Source: Umbilicaria muhlenbergii
Taxonomy: Eukaryota; Ascomycota; Lecanoromycetes; Umbilicariales; Umbilicariaceae
Length of the DNA: 64,000 nt
Direction: 5' to 3'
Assembly: GCA_000611775.1 (NCBI GenBank)
Contig: KK106981.1
Coordinates: 7,926,023-7,990,022 of the forward strand
Below the pieces are notes generated by a model. The model saw only the letters and a program-made list of their open reading frames with translations. It did not search any database and had not been told where the DNA came from. The position numbers and the translations under genes are program-made. How positions within the stretch are numbered: position 1 is the stretch's first letter; the number at the start of each line of letters is the position of its first letter. Shown in pieces: positions 46,406 through 56,972 of the stretch.

Positions 46406-48240
46406 ATGAATGTATTATGCTCATGCTATACAGTCGCATTACTGGTGTGCACCCAATTTCTCGGTCTTGCTTGGGCACAGTCAAACGGACAATTCTGGAA
46501 TAGCTCGGCTAGTTGCGTGAGTAATCTGGGCAGAAGAGGCCCTTCTATGTTACATGATTTGATGTGCTGAAGTTCTGACGTCTCCCAACAAGGTAGTGTC
46601 AACGCCTCTCATCGCGACTTGGTAGCAAAGTCTCTTACCCTGGCAGCTCCGTTTATGTTTCCGAGACCAATGGGTCGGCGTCCTACTGGTCACAACAAGA
46701 GGCCTCCATTCTGTCCAGTTGCCGGGTGACACCAACTTCCGCCGAAGATGTTTCGGTAGCTGTGGTTGCGCTGCACCAGGGCAACTGTTCTTTTGCTGTG
46801 CGTGGTGGTGGTCACACTCCATTCGCGGGAGCTGCAAACATTGAGAATGGCGTTACGATTGACCTTGGATCCATGGATCAAGTGACTGTCAATCAGGATC
46901 AAAGCATCACCTCTATCGGAGCCGGTGCTAGATGGGGAAATGTGTATTCGCAACTTGACGCTATGAACCTCACCGTGTCTGGTGGTCGAGTTAGTCGTGT
47001 CGGGGTTGCTGGGCTTACTTTGGGAGGTAAATCGGAGCATCCTGAGCGAACCGCGGCCCTGGCTGTGTGTGGACTTAGCAGTTAATCGACGACTTATAGG
47101 TGGACTGTCCTTCTTTGCACCGCAACACGGCTTCGCTTGCGATGGTGTGGTGAACCACGAGGTGAGTAGTAGGAATTCTTATGGGTTAGACGTCACTGAG
47201 ATCTTGAGCATGAACAGGTTGTGCTTGCTTCTGGACAGATCGTGATCGCAAACGAATACGAGAATGCGGACCTCCACCAAGCGCTTAAGGGGGGCTCCAA
47301 TAATTTTGGCGTTGTCACTCGTTTCGATCTGAAGACTTTCCCTCAGGGCAAATTATGGGGGGGCATTATCGTACTCCCTATCACATCGGCACAGGAGCAG
47401 TTCCAGCCACTGGTAGATTTCAATACCGCGTCCGGAGCAGGAGTAGATCCATACGCTACAGTCATCAATGCTTACGTATACTCAAATACAACTGGAAGCC
47501 TGATCACAAATTTCCCTGTGTACACCAAACCCGAACCGTTCCCAGCGATACTCCAAAGCTTTACAAACATGCAATCACAGCTTTACAATACGCTCGAAAT
47601 CGCCAATTTGACGACTTTCACCGATGAACTTGACGGATACAACCCGAATGGACTCAGGTAAGTTTGTCCGTCTCCGAAAACTGTACAATCAACAGAGGAT
47701 TGCGTTCGGCCTTGGTGTGATGATTGCGGACAAAATCTGACGTGTACGTACAGACAGCTCTGGGTCACACTAACAATTGGAAACGATGCGGAGCTCCTCT
47801 CAAGCATTTTCAATGCTAGCGATAGTCTCGTGAACCCGCTGCTGGGTATAGTACCTGACCTCCAATGGGCCCTTGCATACCAAGCAGTACCGATGAGTGC
47901 ATCAGCGCAGAGCGCATTGAATGGAGGGAATGTGCTCGGGATCTCGCCTGCCGACGGTAACTTGTTCATTATTAATCTGGGCGTCCAGTGGATGGATGAG
48001 GCCGATGATGTTCGCATTAACAACGCCGCTGAAGATTTCTTGTCCCAGGCTACGCAACTGGCGGAAGCGAAAGGATTACTAAACGATTTTATCTACCTCA
48101 ACTATGCACTGCCGACGCAGAACCCCTTGGGTAGCTACGGGAGCGCCAATTTGCAGCTGCTGAGAGACGTCTCTGCAAAATATGATCCGGACCAGGTTTT
48201 CCAGCGGTTGGTGCCGGGAGGGTTCAAGATTCCTGGTTAG
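46406..48240 (+). CDS. Secreted FAD-linked oxidoreductase (BBE/6-HDNO-like), 509 aa
   Basis: Flavin oxidase of the berberine-bridge-enzyme-like family, usual in fungal secondary metabolism or sugar oxidation. Model: join(46406..46516,46597..47026,47100..47161,47218..47657,47754..48240), five exons, sum divisible by three. A signal peptide is clear (VALLVCTQFLGLAWAQ). The FAD domain has SCRVTPTSAEDVSVAVVAL, the histidine loop AVRGGGHTPFAG (His ~110, position of 8-alpha-histidyl FAD) and GARWGNVYSQLD, then GGRVSRVGVAGLTLGGGLSF. The second covalent Cys of bicovalent members is not seen in GGGLSFFAP, so single attachment is inferred. The C-terminal BBE segment reads NYALPTQNPLGSYG and KYDPDQVFQRLVPGGFKIPG. 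Substrate unknown; no synthase gene is next to it. Confidence 0.92.
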
Positions 48241-48586
48241 ATGTATGCAGCGACAAATTGGATAGATGCATACGAAGGGGAAGTTGTCCGCATAATGTTT
48301 CAGAGCTGAGTTGTGCACCATCATTGTAGGCCTATAGTTTGTTTTTCAGCGGCTTATATGCATAGGCGGTTCCTAGTTGTCCTTATCCCGCTTGTTGATA
48401 TTTTACAAAGGAAGGACCCCAGTATTCGTAATGCACTGCGGCTCGTTACTCATGTGATTTGGCTCAGCTCCTGTCCATACATACAGAGCAATAGTATGTA
48501 TACTAATATAAGATCTATCTTGAAACCCCATCACATTTGATTTCGTTTTTCACCTTGTTGGAAATCTCCGCGCCTATCAACCGGAA
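48241..48586. other. Intergenic, nothing specific
   Basis: Roughly 350 bp holding the terminator of the oxidoreductase and the promoter of the zinc-knuckle gene; AT-rich near 48480-48550. Confidence 0.4.
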
Positions 48587-49681
48587 ATGTCTACTAGCCG
48601 AAGTCGTGATTGCGGTCGCGGCGGTAGCAGAGGAGGAAGAACCTGTTATCGCTGCGGAGGAGAAGGGTATATCGTCCGTGACTGTCCGCAGAAAGGAGAC
48701 ACTGGACGCACATCCCGCACGAATCTCGGCGGCGGCGACGGTGCCGGTGGAAATGTGGACCTCACTGGGAGTCCAGAATCTCCTACGGTTCGTGGCCGCG
48801 GCCAAACCAAATACTACGAGGGAGAAGAACAAGAACAAGCTTCATTTGCTCAGGGAGGGGTACGGGATCTACCAAATGACGAGCCACTCGTTGCGGCCGA
48901 GGAGACTTTGAATTGGGATCAACCCGAAGCCTCCGTACCGGCCGAGGAGACTTTGAACTGGGATCAACCCAAAGCCCCCGTACCGGCCGACGAGACTTTG
49001 AATTGGGATCAGCCTAAAGGAGACGAATCGTCTACGAGAGCTGGCGAGACACTGAACTGGGAGCAACCGCATGCGCAATGGCGTCAACCAAACGACGAGG
49101 CCTTCACTGAGGCCAACGAGACGTTGAACTGGGAGCAACCGCACACGCAGCGAGACAAAAAGATTCTCCCCGCCGCCTCCTCCAGTAGACCGAACCCCCA
49201 TCTCGGGGGCCACCAAGCGAAGCAAGACCATTCAACCAGGTTCAAGCCTCCGCCCCACACCCAACCAAACCCGCCGCCCGCTTTCTCAGACCCCCTTAAT
49301 TCAAACCCCGCCGTCCCACCCACCGACAATTTACTCGGCCAATCCAACTACGAAGGCCATATCAACTTGCCCGTCATAGTCAGCACGCCCGAAGACCTCG
49401 GCGACCAGCGCGCCGTCGTCTTCGTCTGGCCGAAAGAAGGATATGCAGCTCTGCGGCATAGGCTGGGGAGGGTGTTTGGACTAGAGATGGAGATCGGGGT
49501 GGGGGTTAAGTGGAAGCGCGGGGCGGATGAGAAGTGGTTTCCCGAGAGGACGTATTTGGAAGAAGAGAATTTCGAGGGGGTGGTGGCGTTGGTGGGGAGG
49601 AGGGGCGGTGGGGATGTGGTTGTTGTGTTTAGGGAGATGGGAGGGGCGGGGAGAGAGGGGAAGGGAAGGGGGAGGGGGTGA
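48587..49681 (+). CDS. Zinc-knuckle-like protein with ETLNWDQP repeats, 364 aa (module copy 3)
   Basis: Single exon. N-terminus: an Arg/Gly-rich tract (SRGGRT), then CYRCGGEGYIVRDCPQ, a CCHC zinc knuckle in which the His is replaced by Tyr. Residues ~103-190 contain five copies of an octamer ETLNW(D/E)QP spaced ~13-20 residues apart. A Pro/Asn-rich linker leads to a C-terminal domain: AVVFVWPKEG (strand), YAALRHRLGRVFGLE (helix), VGVKWKRG (strand), PERTYLEEENFEGVVALVG and DVVVVFRE (strand). This domain aligns by eye with the 58.5-kb frame, sharing R-T-x-L-x(2-4)-N and D-V-(V/I). RG and knuckle suggest RNA or single-strand nucleic acid binding; this is inference. Confidence 0.7.
   Translation: MSTSRSRDCGRGGSRGGRTCYRCGGEGYIVRDCPQKGDTGRTSRTNLGGGDGAGGNVDLTGSPESPTVRGRGQTKYYEGEEQEQASFAQGGVRDLPNDEPLVAAEETLNWDQPEASVPAEETLNWDQPKAPVPADETLNWDQPKGDESSTRAGETLNWEQPHAQWRQPNDEAFTEANETLNWEQPHTQRDKKILPAASSSRPNPHLGGHQAKQDHSTRFKPPPHTQPNPPPAFSDPLNSNPAVPPTDNLLGQSNYEGHINLPVIVSTPEDLGDQRAVVFVWPKEGYAALRHRLGRVFGLEMEIGVGVKWKRGADEKWFPERTYLEEENFEGVVALVGRRGGGDVVVVFREMGGAGREGKGRGRG
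48897..49145. repeat. Five degenerate in-frame repeats encoding ETLNWDQP
   Basis: GAGACTTTGAATTGGGATCA and variants recur five times, first at ~48-bp spacing (copies 1-3 nearly identical), then at ~60 and ~69 bp with GAGCAACC in place of GATCAACC. Confidence 0.85.
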
Positions 49682-49999
49682 GGGTTTGGGGTGGTAGGTA
49701 GATGAGGTGGATGTGCAAGTGATGGTGTTTGGGGAGGACTTCTCGTTGCGTTATGAGATCATTCGGGAACAAGAGCTTGTCGTTGCTATGGGACCGTAAG
49801 TATGGAGCGAAATTGGAGTGCTTTACGTTTATTTGCCCGTGAATGACCAATGTGGCGGTGTGATAACACATGTGTGACAATAATCAAACCATTCATCCCA
49901 TCCACACCTCGGCCGCGGCAAAACAACAACTTCTAACCTACATTTCTCACAACGACCTTTCCTCCTCACTACTTCAATCAACGAAACCAATCTGCAAAC
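49682..49999. other. Intergenic, nothing specific
   Basis: 318 bp; a CA/CT-rich tract (about 49900-49990) precedes the next start codon, as is common in fungal leaders. Confidence 0.4.
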
Positions 50000-50568
50000 A
50001 TGACAAACACTTCACCTCCAACGTCAACTGTCGACGACCTCAAGAAGCAGCTCGAACCAATCCTCGCCAAAATTCGAGCGCTCCGAGCAGAAATCGAGAC
50101 CCTCGAAAACAAGAACCGCCAGCGCTACATCGCCGCGCAGTCGTTGGTGGTGAACGGGAAACCAAACGCTAGAGGGTCAGAAGCTATGGAAGCTGTCAGC
50201 GACCACCACCATGCTGTCAGCCGGCTGAAGTTGCGGATTCAATACCTGGGGAAGTTTGAGGAGAAGTTGAATCGGCAGGTATGTTTCGGGAGGTAGCCCC
50301 TCAAGATGAACACTGTGTATTGGAGTCGTTACTGATGAGTTAGTAGATTTCTGTATTGATGGGAAAGAAGTTTCCAGAGGTCGACGAGGATGGGTCGGGC
50401 GAGGAGAAAGACGCTGTTGCTGGGAGGAAGGCCCCGCTTTCGGAAAGACAGATAATGAAGGCCGGAGGGAGCGGTGAGCAGGTGAAGCTGGAGCCGGTGT
50501 CCAAGAGCGAAGGGAAACCGATGGATCTCACTGAAAATGGATTGGCAAAACTGTCTTTGAGTCAGTGA
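50000..50568 (+). CDS. Small coiled-coil array gene 1, 166 aa, 2 exons
   Basis: Model: join(50000..50278,50347..50568), 68-nt GT-AG intron, phase 0. Exon 1 encodes a coiled coil (DDLKKQLEPILAKIRALRAE, IETLENKNRQRY; later AVSRLKLRIQYLGKFEEKLN). Exon 2 begins with Ile (ISVLMGKKFPEVDED) and is polar and charged, ending LTENGLAKLSLSQ. No domain is recognised. It is the first of a set on this strand (50.0, 53.2, 54.9, 55.8 and 57.0 kb, plus two decayed loci) with a helical exon 1, a phase-0 intron, and an exon 2 opening with Ile. Confidence 0.65.
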
Positions 50569-51459
50569 GCGTGGATTAGGATTTGAGGCTGCATGATAGG
50601 TAGTAGCTTGTGGTGCACTTGATCGAGCGGAGAGGTGTTTGTGGTGATAGACGGCTACGGCATCAGGGTGCGGGTGCAATGGAGTAGTCTGATCTCGACT
50701 GTGACACTGGAGTTATTCCATTGGTTCTAGTGTGCAGCTTCGATGAGCCAAATGGTCCTGCAGATAGTGTTATCGGTCGTCCTCCTGGGTTCTCTCTGGC
50801 GGATACTTCTCCAAACATACTCGTCGTGAAACCATTATGGAACCTGCTAACTGTGTCAGCTTGGTAGGCAACTACATTCTGTCAAAGCAAAGCAGCCCCG
50901 GGGCCATCCCCAGACTACATCCCCTGACTAGCATATCAGATCCTCCAGTCTCTATACATGCATACTCAACTCACTGCGCTGGCACGCAAAAGAGATGATT
51001 GAGTCTCTGCACTTGCGCACTTGCACACTTGACTGACTGCGGAGAAGCCTTGCTACCGCTCTGCCCAAGAAGAGGAAGAGGCTACGGAGGGCTTTATCAA
51101 TAAACTGAAATCCACGCTGGTGAGAATGCAACAGCTATTTTCCAGCGTGAGGACGAGAAGTATTAGGTAAGTTGAATGTTCAGCACATGTATGGTGTTCT
51201 GGCTGGCAGCAAAGGCAACTTACTGAGGCGCAGTAGTTTGCAGAGGAGAGCAGAATGACAGGCTGGTGAATAGGAGGGATACGCTCGGACCACCCGGTGG
51301 TCTTCTCCCGTTAGGGCTAGCCGATCGGCGTCGCACAACGTGTTGGCTGAAGAATCCATTTCCCACTCCATCTCTGCACATATCTCGACTTATCTTCACC
51401 TCCACCAATACTCATCTGTTCTCGTCACCATAGCCAGCATCGAGACTGTACGTCTCACC
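50569..51459. other. Intergenic, nothing supported
   Basis: 890 bp without motif-bearing frames; a GCACTTGC-type short repeat at about 51010-51030. Confidence 0.4.
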
Positions 51460-51989
51460 ATGGAGATGCTATCTTCCCCTTCGGCAACTTAAGAGCTTCA
51501 CGAAGTCCAAAACATCGTTCACCAAACGCTTGCCGATATCAGCGCAAATCACGAATGATGTCACGAAGAATACAGAGAGATTCTACAGTATTTGCCACAA
51601 TACGTGCTCTTAATTTCAGCCGACCCTAACCACCCTAATTGGCTGACCTGGAGGTTGTAGCAATGGCATTGGTACCTGGCACAAGAAGGATTAGAAAGAC
51701 CTTACCAGGAGATGGAGATGTGGACAGAGAAGTGCTCGGAGACATTCAATGCAGTACGTGGCTACCTTTCTTCCACTGCAACGCGCTCAGCTGATTAGAT
51801 GGCATGATCAGCTGTTGATGTGGCTGCTGAGATTTGATATGGAGAAGGCGCTCGCGGATGAAAATGGCCAATGAGAAGTATATGACCGACGAGGGGTATA
51901 TGACTGATGAGAAGGATATGACCAATGACGAGGAAATGACAGACGAGGAGGAAACGACCGCTGAGGCAGAGGGAGGGCAAGCACTCTAG
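51460..51989 (+). pseudogene. Probable decayed coiled-coil array gene 2
   Basis: From the ATG at 51460 one frame reads as a helical, polar protein (ELHEVQNIVHQTLADISANH, then CHEEYREILQYLPQY), interrupted by two stop codons (about 51490 and 51556). A 57-nt GT-AG phase-0 intron could follow, and QWHWYLAQEGLERPYQEMEM continues in frame after it. The 3' part, in another frame, holds an acidic tandem repeat (YMTDEG, DMTNDEEMTDEEE) ending at the TAG near 51989. Its assignment to the family rests on position, size and helical composition; exon 2 does not open with Ile. Alternative: unrelated orphan or non-coding. Confidence 0.35.
51878..51962. repeat. Degenerate 15-18-bp tandem repeat encoding MTDE-like units
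   Basis: TATATGACCGACGAG, TATATGACTGATGAG, GATATGACCAATGACG and GAAATGACAGACGAG follow each other, about four degenerate copies. Confidence 0.65.
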
Positions 51990-53071
51990 AGTTGCAGGAC
52001 ATGTAAGGGTGTAAAGTCATGTCGTACTCACCAGCTACGAGCTTGGTAGGTCGAAGTTACTCGGTCGAACTTACTCAGTCAGAGATAGGTAATTGTGGGT
52101 GGTGATGTCGAAATCAAGCATGCTCACTCATTGCCCTTGAAACAAGTTTGCAACATCATGAATAGACACCTTGTGACTATATCCGTATTATTGTTACACC
52201 GCAACAATTCTCAGCCTGGATGTCAAGCACATGCCACCGTTGAAGGACTATAGCGATCAAACAGGTCAGAACCTCGCTAACTAGGCTCCAACACAACCCT
52301 GCTGGGCAGAAACTAGCGTTGTAATACTTACAACATCACACATGAAAAACCACACGACCATGACCGCTATTTATTCAGATTTCATACTGAGGAGTGGTGA
52401 CCAGGGATACGAACCCGACAAGAGCGTCTAGGCAAAGATTCATGAAAAAGTCAAAGCTAGGAAGAGGCAGCTGAGAGCGGGTTGGGAAAAGATCATTGAC
52501 CACATAAGGGCGGCAAGCACAGGAGCCGAGAGAGGTTGTACAAGTCCCAGATATCAAGATGGCAAGTTACGGGTTTGAGGAAGAGGTTTCAAGAGGTGAA
52601 GCCGCAGGCGGAGAAACTTGAACAAGTAGATCCCTAGATGGGGAGGCTGGTGGCATGAGATGAGGCCAGCGTCTGCGGGAGCGAGAAAACCTGATCTCTC
52701 CGAGTAAGATGATGCCGCGTCTGTTTCAGTATACACGTGGGCTCTTAACTGACATACCATAGTTGGTAACATGCCCGAGGCCGAGGGCGGCCGAGAGACG
52801 GATTGAGACTTCACAGTTCGTGAGTTTCACCACTCAGGTGCCACTGCTGATGAGTTTCATGGCTTTTGAGTCACCGCGGGTTGGGTCCACAGCTTGTGAG
52901 CAGCTCTCGAGTCTCATAACTCTTAGACACCGCTCTTGGGTTTCACGGCTTATGGATTTCACAGGCAACGACTTTGACAAGCTCAAAACATGTGATAAAT
53001 GAAGTGACTTGGACCGGAATGTCCAGTGCATGTGCCAGCAGGAATGAGTCAACAGCGGGTTCTCTGAAGTG
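51990..53071. other. Intergenic, degenerate repeats, nothing supported
   Basis: At 52815-52965, phrases like GAGTTTCA(C/T) and GGGTTTCACGGCTTATGG recur loosely every ~30 bp. No supported gene. Confidence 0.4.
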
Positions 53072-53080
53072 TATATATAT
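53072..53080 (+). promoter_or_regulatory. TATA-like element before coiled-coil gene 3
   Basis: TATATATAT lies about 150 bp before the ATG at 53231. Confidence 0.45.
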
Positions 53081-53230
53081 CTCACTGGAGCACCATCTAT
53101 TGAAATTATCCAACATCCAGCACCGGCAAAGTACATCACATTAGAACGCCTTCCACCAAAATCGTTTGTCACCCAGCACCGACATCCAGCACCGACATCC
53201 CTTAAGCCAGCGACAACAGTATCCGTCAAC

Positions 53231-53676
53231 ATGTCAGATGATAAATACGCAGACGTCCAAGATGAGATACGCCTCGACAATCCACGCAATCCAATCAATG
53301 AGCTTAAAGACGAGCTTACGAAAATCGAGATGGCCCTGATGACTGCGGAGCATAGCGTCAAGCTTGAAAGCTACAGAATTACTCTATATTATCCACTGAC
53401 TCATACTTTGAAAACCCTATATGCAACATATCTCTACAAAGAGACTATTGCCGGAATGGAAAAAGTAGTTGAAACCGGCGCTGAATATGTGAAGGCATTA
53501 AAAGCGAGACGTACTCAGCTCAAGGAACATGTAAGCCTCAGGTTATCATGTTTGTTGAAGGACAAAAGATTGTACTAATCACGTGGTAGATTCCGCAAAT
53601 GAGAGAGCTGAAGAGAAAAATGTTGGCGCAAGAGGCTTCTGCAGAGGAGGTTGCCGCAAGAGGGTCTGCCGCGTAA
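53231..53676 (+). CDS. Small coiled-coil array gene 3, 128 aa, 2 exons
   Basis: Model: join(53231..53530,53590..53676), 59-nt GT-AG intron in phase 0. Exon 1 (100 codons) starts MSDDKYADVQDEIRLDN and contains helices (INELKDELTKIEMALMTAEH; ETIAGMEKVVETGAEYVKAL). Exon 2 (29 codons with stop) opens IPQMRELKRKMLAQEASAEE and ends GSAA. The intron position and the Ile after it match genes 1, 5, 6 and 7, although sequences are otherwise very different. No domain known. Frames upstream of the ATG stay open to 53069, but the TATA-like element makes the later start better. Confidence 0.65.
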
Positions 53677-54184
53677 GAGCCAAAGGGAATGGAAAATGCC
53701 CATTGAGGGTAGTGGTTGCCGTTCCAGTTTGGGAGCAGCCATTGTGGGATGTGGCACATAGGTTTTGGATTTCTGGCAAGCTTTCGGAAAGACCTGCGAA
53801 GCAGGGGGTAATGTCGGGGGAGAGGTTGTTGTAGCATGTGGCTGTCACACAAGTGTTTGAGTTATGACCAGCATTCGGAGACAACTTTCATGCAAGGGGG
53901 GGGTTTGCAGGGGACGTTCTTGGGAAGTACAACATTCATTTCAAAGACCAGATAGCGAAATGCAACATGACTGCTTTATAGGCCTTGCCCTAACACTATT
54001 CCTACAAACCGCAATCCGAAAACGAGTTTCATCACGGCTGTCGCAGTAAACCCAGAAAAGAAGTGACGTGTACAAAGTGCCCGGACCCGCCAACTATATC
54101 ACTCACCGACATTTCTCATATATCCCAACATCTCCCTCCTTACAACCAGCTTCAGCAATCTAAGAGGCCACTTTCTCACCCGCC
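53677..54184. other. Intergenic, nothing supported
   Basis: About 500 bp; no motif-bearing frame. Leader of the next locus is CT-rich (54100-54180). Confidence 0.4.
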
Positions 54185-54595
54185 ATGTCTACTGACCTGG
54201 TTGTCTTCAAGCGAGAACTCGAATTTTTCCAGTCCTCGCATTCGAATCTCAAAGAAAAAGCCCGTCGCCACTGCGAACAACCGCGTCAACGGGATCTTCT
54301 TCTGCAAAGCCTCTCACTCCCCACGGGCCAAAGGACATTGACTTGATTGCCCCGTACGTGCGCGCTTAGGCTCAAAACAGGGAAGAGTTGAGAATGGTCT
54401 CATTGGAGTTGATAGTATTGATTGAGAGGGTCATGCATTATGTAAGTATGCTTGCTGCGAGGTTGGGAAGTGGGATTACTAAGGGGGTTATAGATCTCCG
54501 ATGCATCGAAAAGTGACGGGATAATGGAGATGTTCGACATGGTGGCGTTGGAGAAAGCGGAATTGGAAATAGTAGCATGGAAGAGAGCAGAATAG
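54185..54595 (+). pseudogene. Probable decayed coiled-coil array gene 4
   Basis: The ATG at 54185 opens a 53-codon frame (MSTDLVVFKRELEFFQSSHS) that stops at 54346. A helical stretch then resumes in another frame (NREELRMVSLELIVLIERVM), reaching a phase-0 donor at 54442. A 52-nt GT-AG intron (54442-54493) follows, and exon 2 opens with Ile (ISDASKSDGIMEMFDMVALE) and stops at 54595. Exon structure after the intron matches the family closely, but the two halves of exon 1 are out of frame, so the copy looks broken unless an unseen intron joins them. Confidence 0.5.
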
Positions 54596-54935
54596 GAGAA
54601 AGGTGAGGAGACCAAAACACGAAGAGCCTCAACCGCACGGGCTGATACATCTCATTGATGCAGGAAATTAAGATACCGTCTTCAGAAGATCACGAAAAAG
54701 ATAACAGACCCCGCACCATCAACACTGTAACGTGAAGTACATCAACATCAGTGGCTACCGTAGTGAATGTAATAACACAAAGACTTGTACCAACCTCGTC
54801 TCAGACCATCGATATTCGACTTTTCTCTCGTTAACAATCTCCAAGCAATTCTCGAATCCCCACCACCAAACTCCTAAAGCCTCAAGGCTCTGGACCACAA
54901 CTTCCACACACGACCACATTTTCTCTCGCCTCATC
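54596..54935. other. Intergenic, CT-rich leader of the next gene
   Basis: 340 bp between array copies 4 and 5; CA/CT-rich in its second half, no other feature. Confidence 0.4.
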
Positions 54936-55368
54936 ATGCCCGCCACTCTCAGCCCCAACCCCGAAATCGAGGTCCTCGAACAAAAGCTCAAAGATATCGA
55001 CATCGAGCGCCTCCGCGTCCATAGAGCCTACTTACTCGCCCATGAAACATTACATAATAGCGAGGACATGATTCGGGACCTCGACTCTACGAGGAACTCA
55101 TTAGACGCCGACTCTGTGCGAGAGTTTCGGGATAATCGGAAGAGGGCGGCGCAGTGGATGAAGACTCACAGGGAGGCTATGGAAGTTTTGCTATCGCAGC
55201 GGATAGAAATTAAGCGTCAGGTGGGTGCAGAAACAATGTGTTTCTGGTAGTCTGTGGGGTGGGCTGACTGATGCGTATTAGATTGCGGAGATATGGGAGA
55301 AGGAGAGGATGGAGAGACGTGCATCTGAGAATGAGAAGGCTGGCAAGAAAACCACACGTAGGAAGTAG
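54936..55368 (+). CDS. Small coiled-coil array gene 5, 123 aa, 2 exons
   Basis: Model: join(54936..55220,55282..55368), 61-nt GT-AG intron in phase 0. Exon 1 (95 codons) starts MPATLSPNPEIEVLEQKLKD and is almost wholly helical (IDIERLRVHRAYLLAHETLH; EAMEVLLSQRIEIKRQ). Exon 2 (29 codons with stop, the same size as in gene 3) opens with IAEIWEKERMERRASENEKA and ends in a basic tail KKTTRRK. The open frame extends upstream to 54732, but the CT-rich leader just before 54936 favours the later Met. No known family. Confidence 0.68.
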
Positions 55369-55801
55369 AATGCTGTTTAACCACAGGAGGATTCTGGAAG
55401 TACGTGTTGGAATTCTGTGATGTTGTTATACGGGTAGCTGCATAGCTTGCGGAATTTGAGAAGGAGATAAGCAGGCTCAAACTGCGGAGTCCGGAAAAGC
55501 GTCAAACAGGCAGTGGGATGCTGGTGGTAGATGACGAGAGAACATGAGTCATGGGCTGTAGATGATGTCGTTGCAAACAATATCAAACTAGTCTGTGGCT
55601 GAAAGTTAGTGCGTGACCACTTCTGCCAACAAACGAGAAGACCAGAAGACCTATTGCGAACTGAATTGCCAACGATGTGTTTGCTCCCATGTAAAGTTCA
55701 TAAAACGCCCACCCCTACTCCCTCTAGAATCCAGCCATCTTAAACTCCACAGACATTTCCACCTTTGTCAGTCCTGAACACGGCGGGCATTGCTTCTTTT
55801 C
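55369..55801. other. Intergenic, nothing supported
   Basis: 433 bp between array genes 5 and 6. No other feature recognised. Confidence 0.4.
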
Positions 55802-56176
55802 ATGGCGACCCTCACGACAGCACCCTCGGACGGACTCACCAACCTCAGGCTCAGGCTCGAGGAGATCCTAAGCGAAAAAGCCGAATTGGAAGAATCCTTT
55901 TTCCAAACCTCCTTGATGGGCCTGAAAGAACGTGCGCATCGCCTTGTATCAGAACGACTGGACTACATGATGAAGCTAGAAAGCTTGCTTTTCCAAGAGA
56001 CGGGTGCTAGGAGAGAGGTGCGTTTACGCTGTCTGACTGATTGAACATTTCTGCGAATGCTTATCGTTATGCTAATGGGTCGACGTGCAAAGATTGAAAG
56101 ACTCGAAAAGGAACAGGCGGACGCTCTGTTTAAGATGGACGTGGATGGCGGGAAGGTTGGAGGCACCAAATTCTGA
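55802..56176 (+). CDS. Small coiled-coil array gene 6, 99 aa, 2 exons
   Basis: Model: join(55802..56017,56093..56176), 75-nt GT-AG intron in phase 0. Exon 1 starts MATLTTAPSDGLTNLRLRLE and continues as a heptad-like helix (EILSEKAELEESFFQTSLMG, LVSERLDYMMKLESLLFQET). Exon 2 (28 codons with stop) opens with Ile: IERLEKEQADALFKMDVDGG, ending KVGGTKF. It is the shortest intact member; function unknown. Confidence 0.66.
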
Positions 56177-56972
56177 GGGCTGTGGGAGCCAGGCCGATTC
56201 CACTTGTACTGCTAAAGTCTCGTCCTTCATAGTTCCGAATCCAAGATAGCTTTCCGCCATGAAACAGTTGTCTAAAATCATGGCCTTGGCATACACATCC
56301 CGGGAACAAACTTGCCTTTATGATCATGGACTTCATCGAGCGGAATTGCCTAAACAGCAGGAACAGAAAGTGGACGAAGAGATAGGAGATAGTTTTAGAC
56401 AACATGTGACGTAATCTTGCCCTAATCTATGTATGCCTCTAGACTCTACCTCGGTAGTCCCTGAGGCAGCTGTGGCGGACAATTAACAAGTGACGTTGAT
56501 AGCAGAGCTGGACTGAATAGAGGAACGCATTAGGAAAACCGTCGATACGAGAACGATGCGTACAGGAAGGAAAATTAATAAGAAATGACCTGGTAATAGC
56601 GACCGTCAAAACGAGGAAGTTAAGCGAGAGGCCGGTGTTTCGAGGCAATCAGATCCCGCGGTATCTAGTTTTTGGGTAGAGATCACAGTCGGCTGTCGAA
56701 AATGGTATCCAGACCTGTCGAAGATGTACGAAGGCTTCTCGACGATGGCCCGAGGACAGCAATAAGGCAAGCCATGAGCGGTCTAAGTTATATCAGGCGT
56801 CACCAGATTCTTGCCATTCACAGAAGATGAGTTATCCTCGTAAGTGAATGACCCTACACAAACGTTCTGTTCTTTCGCCTGCACTTTCGCTCAACCGCCA
56901 CAATCTCCAAGTCAACTTCACCTCACAATAAGGTGTATTTCGCAAGTAAAACATAAAGACTCAGTCGTCATC
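56177..56972. other. Intergenic, nothing supported
   Basis: About 800 bp. A minus-strand frame at 56130-56405 has hydrophobic stretches but no support. Confidence 0.4.

Noticed and set aside
52834-53361. 175-aa minus frame as a gene
   Set aside because: It is antisense to the TATA-bearing promoter and first exon of coiled-coil gene 3 and carries no motif.
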